In this document: piece after piece, positions 58,076 to 64,000 of the stretch
Position numbering within the stretch: the stretch's first letter is position 1
How the letters are laid out: every line of letters starts with the position of its first letter
From: CBDCVA01 sp965222935 [NCBI: Candidatus Latescibacterota bacterium]
GTDB taxonomy: Bacteria; Latescibacterota; CBDCVA01
Reading direction: 5' to 3'
Assembly: GCA_965222935.1 (NCBI GenBank)
Contig: CBDCVA010000001.1
Location: forward strand, 62,001-126,000
Length of the DNA: 64,000 bases
Notes under the pieces: model-generated
What the model saw: only the letters and a program-made list of their open reading frames with translations
Databases searched by the model: none
What the model was told of the DNA's origin: nothing
Position numbers and translations under genes: made by a program

Positions 58076-60447
58076 TCGAAGCCCATACGCTCGAACGCCT
58101 GGAATTCCCCAAGGTACGCGCCTACCTAGCGACGTACGCCACATCGTCCCTGGGTCAGGACCGCATCGGGTCTCTCCAACCCGAGGATGACCTGGGGGCG
58201 GCGCGTGCGCGCCTCGCGTGCGCCGGGGAGATGCTCGGCGTCCGCAACGCCGATGAACCGCTCCCGCTCTCGGGCCTTGCGGATATCCGCCCTCAGTTGC
58301 GCCTGTGCCGGATCGCCGGTGCGATGCTCGGCGCGGGGGATTTGCCGCCGGTTCGCCATCTGCTCCGGGCCGCGAGGGTCCTCCGCGCTTACCTCGCCGA
58401 GCGCCGCGAAACCTATCCGCACCTGTGGGGACTGGCTCTCCCGATCATCCCGCTCGCGGCGCTCGAAGAGGCCATCGAGCGCGTCGTTGACGACGACGGC
58501 GCGGTCCTGGACGGTGCCAGCCCGACTCTCGCGCTCATCCGCCGCGAGCGGACGCAGGTCGCGGACGTCATTCGCAGAAGGTTAGGTGAGATCCTGGCGG
58601 GGCTGCCGGATGAGGTGGTGCAGGAACGGGCGATCACCTTTCGGGGCGGACGGCAGGTGATCCCCATACGCCAGAGCCACAAGGGCCGCGTGCCGGGGGT
58701 GGTGCACGATGTCTCGGCGACCGGCCAGACGGCTTTCGTCGAGCCCCTGGTCATCGTGGAATTGAGCAACCGGCTGCGCTCACTGGAGGCCGACGAGCGC
58801 CGCGAGGTGGAACGCATCCTGTTAGCATTGACCGCGCAAGTGGGCGCAGAGGCCCCCGCTCTCGACGTCATGGTGGATGCGCTGAGCGAATTCGATGCCC
58901 TGTGGGCCCTGGCCGGCTATGCATTGGCGGTTGGCGCGATCGTTCCCGAGCTCTCGGCTACGGGCCCCACGCGCCTGGTTGGAGCGCGCCATCCGCTTTT
59001 GCTCAGCGACCGTTCGGCGGCCGGCGGCGGTTCCTCGGGTGGGCGCGTCGTGCCACTTGATGCTGAGGTGGGCGGCGATTGGGGCGCCCTGGTCGTCTCG
59101 GGTCCCAACGCCGGGGGCAAGACGGTGGCGCTCAAGACCGTTGGGCTTCTGACGGTGATGGCTCAGGCGGGCATCCCGGTGCCCGCGAGGGAGGGCAGCC
59201 GCATCGCGGTCTATCAGCAGGTCTTCGTCGATCTAGGGGATGAGCAATCCATCGAGGCGGGTCTCTCAAGCTTCTCGGCACGGCTCGCCCGGCTGGCGGG
59301 CTTCTGCCAAGCGGCGGACGGGGGGACGCTCGTGCTCCTGGACGAGGTCGCCTCGGGGACCGATCCCGACCAGGGCGCGGCGCTGGCCATCGCGGCGATC
59401 GAGTTTCTGCTGGACCGAGGCGCGACGATGGTCGTGACGAGCCATCAGGCGGCGCTCAAGCACTTCGCCGCGGATGAGCCCCGCGCCCGCAACGCCTCGA
59501 TGCACTACGACCCGGCCACGCTCCAGCCGACCTTTGTGCTGCGCATGGACGTGCCCGGCGCGAGCTACGCGTTCGACATCGCGTCGCGCTTCGGGCTGCC
59601 GAAGGCCGTAATCGAGCGGGCGCAGACGCTCACCGCTTCGGGCACGCGCGAGGTGGAGGCGCTTCTCTCCAGGCTCGGACCTGCGCTGGAGGATGCCGAG
59701 GCGGAGCGCCGTGCGCTGGCCGCCGCCCGCGATGATCTCGCCGCTCGGAGCGAGGCCGTGGCTCGTGACCGCGCGGCGGTCACGAAAGAAAAACGCCGTC
59801 TGGCGGCCGATGCGCTCGACGAAGCCCGGCGCGTTGCGGCCGACGCCAACCGCCGCATCGAGGCCGCCATCCGGGAGATCCGGGAGCAGGCGGCTTCACG
59901 CGAGGCCATCCTCCGGGCCAAGGAGACGGCTCGCTCGGTAGTCGCCGACGTCGAGCGGGAAGCGAAGGCCGCCGAGGCAGAGAAAGCAGCGCCCGAGGGG
60001 GGCGTGAAGTCGGGGGACCGCGTCCGAATGGAGCGCATGCGGGCGACCGGGAAGGTGCTCGCCGTCAGGCCGTCGGGCGAGGTGCAGGTGCAGATGGGGG
60101 GCGCGCGGATGTGGACGCGCCTCGAGGAGCTGGAGCTGGCGGGCGAGGAAGAGACGCCGGCTCAGGCTGCGCGGGATGTGAGGGCCTCGGCCTCGGACGA
60201 CCTCTCCATGGAAGTGGACCTGCGGGGCATGACCTTCGACGAGGCGATGCCAGAAGTCGACAAGTATCTCGACGATGTGTATCTTGCGGGACTGAAGGAG
60301 GTGCGCCTTATTCACGGCAAGGGTACGGGCGCCCTGCGCGCGAAGATCCGCAGTTTCCTGAAGGGCCATCCCCGGGTGCGGGCTCACCGCCCTGGGGCGT
60401 GGAATGAGGGCGACACCGGAGTGACCGTCGTAACGATCGCCGAGTGA
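58072..60447 (+). CDS. mutS2: Endonuclease MutS2
   Basis: A 791-residue MutS2. Core and clamp helices, then the ATPase: Walker A GPNAGGKT near residue 344, FVDLGDEQSIEAGLSSFSA, Walker B VLLDEVASGTDPDQGAA and TSHQAALKHFA, a coiled-coil (620-660), and the C-terminal Smr nuclease domain (VDLRGMTFDEAMPEVDKYLD, VRLIHGKGTGALR). Lacks the MutS mismatch-recognition domain; it is a nuclease in recombination and ribosome rescue. GTG start overlaps cvpA. Confidence 0.93.
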   Translation: MIEAHTLERLEFPKVRAYLATYATSSLGQDRIGSLQPEDDLGAARARLACAGEMLGVRNADEPLPLSGLADIRPQLRLCRIAGAMLGAGDLPPVRHLLRAARVLRAYLAERRETYPHLWGLALPIIPLAALEEAIERVVDDDGAVLDGASPTLALIRRERTQVADVIRRRLGEILAGLPDEVVQERAITFRGGRQVIPIRQSHKGRVPGVVHDVSATGQTAFVEPLVIVELSNRLRSLEADERREVERILLALTAQVGAEAPALDVMVDALSEFDALWALAGYALAVGAIVPELSATGPTRLVGARHPLLLSDRSAAGGGSSGGRVVPLDAEVGGDWGALVVSGPNAGGKTVALKTVGLLTVMAQAGIPVPAREGSRIAVYQQVFVDLGDEQSIEAGLSSFSARLARLAGFCQAADGGTLVLLDEVASGTDPDQGAALAIAAIEFLLDRGATMVVTSHQAALKHFAADEPRARNASMHYDPATLQPTFVLRMDVPGASYAFDIASRFGLPKAVIERAQTLTASGTREVEALLSRLGPALEDAEAERRALAAARDDLAARSEAVARDRAAVTKEKRRLAADALDEARRVAADANRRIEAAIREIREQAASREAILRAKETARSVVADVEREAKAAEAEKAAPEGGVKSGDRVRMERMRATGKVLAVRPSGEVQVQMGGARMWTRLEELELAGEEETPAQAARDVRASASDDLSMEVDLRGMTFDEAMPEVDKYLDDVYLAGLKEVRLIHGKGTGALRAKIRSFLKGHPRVRAHRPGAWNEGDTGVTVVTIAE

Positions 60448-60457
60448 GGCTTGGATC

Positions 60458-61531
60458 GTGACCCACCGCGATAAGACGAGACCTGTGATGATCGGGGCAG
60501 TGCGCGTCGGAGGGGGCGCGCCCGTCGCCGTCCAGTCGATGACCACGACGCCGACGCGGAATGTCGAGGCGACGGTCGATCAGCTCTGGGCCCTGGAGGC
60601 GACGGGGTGCGAGATCGGGCGCGTCGCCGTGCTCAACGAGCAGGATGCGGATGCGCTGCCGGCGATCCTCGAGCAAGTGCGCATCCCCATCGTGGCGGAT
60701 ATCCATTTCAACTACCGTCTGGCGCTCTCGGCTCTGGACGCGGGGGTGGACAAGCTGCGGCTCAACCCTGGCAACATCGGGTCCGAATCGCGGGTGCGGG
60801 AGGTGGTTGCGAGGGCGAAGGAGCGGGACGTGCCCATTCGGGTTGGCGTCAATGCCGGTTCGCTCGAAAAGCGGCTTCTGGAGCGGTACGGCGGCCCGAC
60901 GCCCGAGGCGATGGTCGAATCGGCCCTGGATCACGTGGCGATCCTGGAGCGGATGGGCTTCGAGGACATCGTGATTTCGGTGAAGGCCTCGGAGGTACCG
61001 CTTTGCGTACGGGCCTACTTCGCTCTCTCCGAACGCGTCCAGTACCCCTTGCACGTGGGCATTACCGAATCAGGGACGGTGCGCACGGGGTCGATCCGGT
61101 CAGCGGCGGGCATGGGCACGCTCCTCTGGTCCGGCATTGGCGATACGATGCGCGTCTCGCTGGCGGGCGACCCGGTGGAGGAGGTGCGCACGGCCTTCGA
61201 CGTCCTCACCTGTCTGGGCCTGCGCGAGTCGGGCATTCAGGTCATCGGCTGTCCCTCATGCGGCCGCGCTCAGGTGGACATCAACAAGGTCACCCAGGAG
61301 GTCGAGGACCGCATCGGGGAGAGCAAGCTGCCGATCAAGGTGGCGGTGATGGGTTGTGCCGTGAACGGTCCGGGTGAGGCGCGCGGCGCGGACCTGGCAA
61401 TCTGCGCCGGAAAGGATCAGGGCCTCATTTACATCGACGGGGAGAAGCAGCGTATGGTCAGCGAGGCGGAACTGGCCGATGCCGTCGTGGATGAGGTCCG
61501 CCGCATGGAGAAGGAGGCGGGTCTGACGTAA
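60458..61531 (+). CDS. ispG: 4-hydroxy-3-methylbut-2-enyl-diphosphate synthase
   Basis: MEP-pathway enzyme converting MEcPP to HMBPP with a 4Fe-4S cluster. 357 residues. TIM-barrel start VAVQSMTTTPTRNVEATVDQ, VDKLRLNPGNIGS, VGITESGTVRTGSIRSAAGM, and the cluster cysteines in GCPSCGR (Cys265, Cys268) and MGCAVNGPGEA (Cys300). GTG start. Single-barrel form typical of most bacteria. Ten bases after mutS2; five before dnaG. Confidence 0.95.
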   Translation: MTHRDKTRPVMIGAVRVGGGAPVAVQSMTTTPTRNVEATVDQLWALEATGCEIGRVAVLNEQDADALPAILEQVRIPIVADIHFNYRLALSALDAGVDKLRLNPGNIGSESRVREVVARAKERDVPIRVGVNAGSLEKRLLERYGGPTPEAMVESALDHVAILERMGFEDIVISVKASEVPLCVRAYFALSERVQYPLHVGITESGTVRTGSIRSAAGMGTLLWSGIGDTMRVSLAGDPVEEVRTAFDVLTCLGLRESGIQVIGCPSCGRAQVDINKVTQEVEDRIGESKLPIKVAVMGCAVNGPGEARGADLAICAGKDQGLIYIDGEKQRMVSEAELADAVVDEVRRMEKEAGLT

Positions 61532-61536
61532 GCACC

Positions 61537-63336
61537 ATGGCGGGCCGCATCCCAGAAGCCGTCGTCGAGCAGGTTCGCGCCGCGAGCGACATCATCGAGG
61601 TGATCGGCCGGCACGTCGCGCTCACCAAGCGCGGCGCCAATTTCTTCGGCCTCTGTCCCTTCCACACCGAAAAGACCCCTTCCTTCAGCGTCAACCCCGA
61701 GCGGGGGTTCTACCGCTGTTTCGGCTGCGGCGCCAGCGGCAGCGCCTTCACTTTCCTGATGGAGATTGAGAAGCTCACCTTCCCCGAGGCCGTGAGGCGC
61801 CTGGCCGAGGAAGTTGGCATCCGCCTCGACTCGGACCGCTCCGGGGCCGGCGGTGAGAGCGCCGCCGTACAGGCCTACCGCGCCAATGGCTTCGCCCGCA
61901 CGTGGTACGCGGCGCAGTTACGTGATTCAGAGAACGGCGCGCGGGCCCGCCATTATCTGGTCGAGCGCGGCGTCTCCTCGGAGATTGGAAAACGCTTCGG
62001 ACTCGGCTACGCGCCGGGCGGCTGGACCGCGCTCATCGACCGCGCGCGCCGCGAGGGGTTGACTCCCGATACCCTCGTCTCGGCTGGCCTTGCGGTGCGC
62101 CACGAAAGCGGCCGGGTGTACGACCGTTTCCGCGACCGGCTCGTTTTTCCGATCACGAGTCCATCGGGCCGCGTCGTCGCTTTCGGTGGGCGTGTGCTGG
62201 AACCCGACGTGGAGCCCAAGTACCTCAACTCCGCCGAGAGCGCTGTTTATCAGAAGGGCGCCACGCTCTACGGCCTCGAACAGACCCGCGATGCGATCCG
62301 CCGCGCGGGCGAGGCCATCGTCGTCGAGGGATACATGGACTTGCTCGCCCTGGTCGAGGTGGGCGTCGAGAACGTCTTGGCGACCGGCGGCACGGCCTTC
62401 TCCGAGCTGGGCGCGCGTACCCTTGCGCGTCATACGGAGCGCGCGATCCTGTGCTACGACGGCGACGAGGCCGGAAGGAGCGCGGCGGCGCGCGCTGCGG
62501 AAATCACGCTGGGGCAAGGGCTGGAAGTTCGCGTGGTTACGCTGCCCGAAGGAGATGATCCCGATTCGCTGGCGCGAACCTCCGGTCAGGCGGGCGTTCG
62601 GCGCCTCATTGAAGGGGCTTTGAGCTTCCTGGACTACATCATGTGGATCGAGGCGCCCGAGGGGGCAAAACGGGATGCCGACTGGCGCAGGCGGGTGGCG
62701 CGGCGTGCGCTCGATGCGGCGGCGGGGATGGGCGATCCCGCGGCGCGAGAGCTTTTTCTGCGGGAGGTGAGCGCCGGGCTGGGTGTGGATTACGGGCTGC
62801 TATCGCAGTCGCTGGGGCGCCGTAGGCGTCCACGCGCGGCGGGTGCGGAGGCGTCGGCGGGGAGTGCCCAATCGGCTGCGTTGGCCGTGCCGACCGAAGA
62901 GCGATGGCTTCTGGCGGCCATGCTCGCCCAGCCCGGGGTAGCTCGGATGTTGGGCCCCGAGCTTGGCCCCGAGGATTTCAGTGACGGATCGTCCACCGCT
63001 GTGGCCGAGGCGATCCGCGAGGCGGCGAGCGGAGGCCTCGCGGTGGGCACGGCGACCCTGATGGACCAACTGACGGAACCGGATGCGCGGGCCTTCCTGG
63101 CGGCGCTCGACGTCGGGCAATGGGCCGAGGACCCGGTGGGCGCCGAGGAGACCGCGCGCGCATGCCTGGCCAAGATGCAGCGCCGGAGGCTCGACCAGCA
63201 TCGCTCGGAGGTCTTCGCTTCTTTGCGCGATGCTCAGGCGGAGGGCGACGCACCGAGACAGACGCAGTTGAGCGAGCAGCTTCGCGACCTGGACCGCCGG
63301 CGTCGGGAACTGGCCGCTGAGCAAAAAATTGCTTGA
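61537..63336 (+). CDS. dnaG: DNA primase
   Basis: A 599-residue primase. The CHC2 zinc finger is LCPFH...CFGCG (Cys40, His43, Cys61, Cys64); the RNA-polymerase domain contains FRDRLVFPITSPSGRVVAFGGRV and the TOPRIM motifs IVVEGYMDLLALVEVG, ATGGTAFSELGA and ILCYDGDEAG. The C-terminal helicase-interaction domain is present (from about residue 430). Acts at the replication fork. Its stop overlaps the tRNA promoter. Confidence 0.94.
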   Translation: MAGRIPEAVVEQVRAASDIIEVIGRHVALTKRGANFFGLCPFHTEKTPSFSVNPERGFYRCFGCGASGSAFTFLMEIEKLTFPEAVRRLAEEVGIRLDSDRSGAGGESAAVQAYRANGFARTWYAAQLRDSENGARARHYLVERGVSSEIGKRFGLGYAPGGWTALIDRARREGLTPDTLVSAGLAVRHESGRVYDRFRDRLVFPITSPSGRVVAFGGRVLEPDVEPKYLNSAESAVYQKGATLYGLEQTRDAIRRAGEAIVVEGYMDLLALVEVGVENVLATGGTAFSELGARTLARHTERAILCYDGDEAGRSAAARAAEITLGQGLEVRVVTLPEGDDPDSLARTSGQAGVRRLIEGALSFLDYIMWIEAPEGAKRDADWRRRVARRALDAAAGMGDPAARELFLREVSAGLGVDYGLLSQSLGRRRRPRAAGAEASAGSAQSAALAVPTEERWLLAAMLAQPGVARMLGPELGPEDFSDGSSTAVAEAIREAASGGLAVGTATLMDQLTEPDARAFLAALDVGQWAEDPVGAEETARACLAKMQRRRLDQHRSEVFASLRDAQAEGDAPRQTQLSEQLRDLDRRRRELAAEQKIA

Positions 63337-63360
63337 CCTCGGGAGGAAGCGGTATATAGG
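63333..63360 (+). promoter_or_regulatory. Probable promoter of the tRNA pair
   Basis: TTGACC (63333-63338) and TATAGG (63355-63360) with a 16-base spacer, 62 bases before the tRNA-Met. The -35 lies within the last dnaG codons. Confidence 0.45.
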
Positions 63361-63421
63361 TTTAGTGAAGAGAAGGAGGCTCTTGGCCTTGGGGTCCGCA
63401 TTCGGTACGAGGCTGCACGAC

Positions 63422-63496
63422 GGGCCCATAGCTCAGTGGTAGAGCCACCGGCTCATAACCGGTCGGTCCTAGGTTCGAGTCCTAGTGGGCCCACCA
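63422..63496 (+). tRNA. tRNA-Met(CAT), elongator or Ile2 type
   Basis: 75 bases with encoded CCA. Acceptor GGGCCCA/TGGGCCC, D-stem GCTC/GAGC, anticodon stem ACCGG/CCGGT around CTCATAA (anticodon CAT at 63454-63456) and TTCGAGT loop. G1-C72 pairs, so it is not the initiator. A lysidine-modified Ile2 reading AUA cannot be excluded. Confidence 0.92.
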
Positions 63497-63516
63497 GGCC
63501 ACCGGAAACCTGTTGG

Positions 63517-63593
63517 GGGCGATTAGCTCAGCAGGCTAGAGTGCCACGCTCACATCGTGGAGGTCACTGGTTCGAGTCCAGTATCGCCCACCA
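63517..63593 (+). tRNA. tRNA-Val(CAC)
   Basis: 77 bases with encoded CCA. Acceptor GGGCGAT/ATCGCCC, anticodon stem CCACG/CGTGG around CTCACAT (anticodon CAC at 63551-63553), TTCGAGT T-loop. 20 bases after tRNA-Met. Confidence 0.93.
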
Positions 63594-63765
63594 TCCCGTC
63601 ATCCGCGCCGCTTCTCGATGTCTGGGGCCGGAGGTGACTTCGCTTAAAGGGAGTTTGCCGCCGAGACTGTGAAGCAACTGCGCTGTCTCTCATCGTGCGG
63701 TCATGGGATGGCGCCCGGGCTTGCTCAGGGCGCTGTCGCGTGTCCTCTCGAAACTTGCCTCTGTG

Positions 63766-63797
63766 AAAGTGCACCCTCGCGGTGCACTTTCTCTTTT
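63766..63797 (+). terminator. Rho-independent terminator
   Basis: Perfect ten-base stem AAAGTGCACC/GGTGCACTTT with a CTCGC loop followed by CTCTTTT. It ends the tRNA transcript; the 170 bases between tRNA-Val and this point have no gene. Confidence 0.9.
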
Positions 63798-63830
63798 GGG
63801 TCGTCTGGTACCACGCTTGGGGGGGAATGA

Positions 63831-64000
63831 ATGCGGGAAGAATTGCTGAAGCTCCTGGAGGTTCAGGCGGTGGACAACGAGGTCGATGGGCTCTTGCTGG
63901 CCAAGAAAGAGCTTCCCTCGCGTATCGCTGCGCTCAAGGGCGAGATCGGAGACCGCAAGCGCCATCTGGAGACGCAACTGGCGCGCAAGGAGGAGCTCGA
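63831..64000 (+). CDS. Coiled-coil zinc-ribbon protein, 5' part only
   Basis: Runs off the end of the window. The visible 56 codons read EELLKLLEVQAVDNEVDGLL and a long charged coiled coil (LPSRIAALKGEIGDRKRHLE), the N-terminal half of the C4-type zinc-ribbon (zf-RING_7/CT398-like) proteins; the zinc ribbon itself would be outside. GGGGGGA upstream of ATG 63831. Confidence 0.75.
   Translation, partial: MREELLKLLEVQAVDNEVDGLLLAKKELPSRIAALKGEIGDRKRHLETQLARKEEL

Noticed and set aside
63422-63496. Initiator tRNA-fMet
   Set aside because: Positions 1 and 72 pair (G-C), whereas initiator tRNAs have a mismatch there.

Overview
This is a GC-rich bacterial chromosomal window with tightly packed genes, many joined by 4-base ATGA or GTGA overlaps. 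Three secreted proteins end in Ig-like/FlgD-type sorting modules, two of them with the NHPNPFN hallmark. Together with a Wzi-like outer-membrane barrel, a Gfo/Idh oxidoreductase, a DUF6807 protein, a sulfatase-like enzyme and D-threonine-aldolase-like genes, this points to a Gram-negative FCB-group lineage. Latescibacterota or a near relative is my best guess; it is inferred from gene content and no marker phylogeny was run.

Layout. 0.1-8.3 kb: mixed metabolism. It holds a nucleotide-sugar dehydrogenase, a selenophosphate synthetase (selD) whose first 38 codons lie upstream of the obvious open frame because codon 20 is an in-frame TGA (Sec), a 3-hydroxyacyl-CoA dehydrogenase, a DoxX protein that also carries an in-frame TGA, a diheme lipoprotein, a TauE/SafE permease and a DSD1-type PLP enzyme. 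8.7-17.0 kb: the most unusual locus, a translationally coupled operon of a Wzi-like porin followed by three alternating pairs of membrane GT2 glycosyltransferase and radical SAM protein. An AAA ATPase plus MAD4-like gene pair, which looks like a defence module, is attached to its 3' end (17.0-18.9 kb). 19-30 kb: a bactofilin-like membrane protein, RidA, PadR with a perfect palindromic operator, a sulfatase-like protein without the formylglycine cysteine, a compositionally distinct heterodimeric ABC exporter, two dissimilar TenA proteins, small membrane proteins with a local duplication, DUF429 and VOC proteins.

30.1-37.2 kb: a complete phosphate regulon, phoB-phoR-(Pho-box-like repeats)-pstSCAB-phoU, with a 162-bp TA-flanked inverted-repeat element (MITE-like) inserted between pstA and pstB. 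37.3-42.1 kb: an accessory stretch with an outer-membrane protein, an XRE regulator, an AAA(DUF3696)+PIN pair and many copies of a G/C-rich palindromic repeat. 42.2-44.5 kb: an operon of Gfo/Idh dehydrogenase, 3-hydroxyacyl-CoA dehydrogenase and NifU-like protein, ending in a sugar-phosphate isomerase gene cut off after about 25 codons by a repeat copy.

44.6-56.8 kb: a secreted-protein region. A 1225-residue protein built from seven copies of an unfamiliar 153-residue repeat and a smaller paralogue are followed by a DUF6807 protein, a RelE/DinJ-type toxin-antitoxin pair, a CotH-kinase/lamin-tail protein and a beta-propeller protein that share a duplicated sorting module, and one more secreted protein. 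57.0-64.0 kb: core genes rpsU, cvpA-like, mutS2, ispG and dnaG, tRNA-Met(CAT), tRNA-Val(CAC), and the start of a coiled-coil zinc-ribbon protein gene that runs off the window.

At least 13 copies of one dispersed palindromic repeat lie between 28.3 and 51.7 kb and none was seen elsewhere. They fill intergenic gaps and have truncated two or three genes. No CRISPR array, rRNA or prophage was seen.
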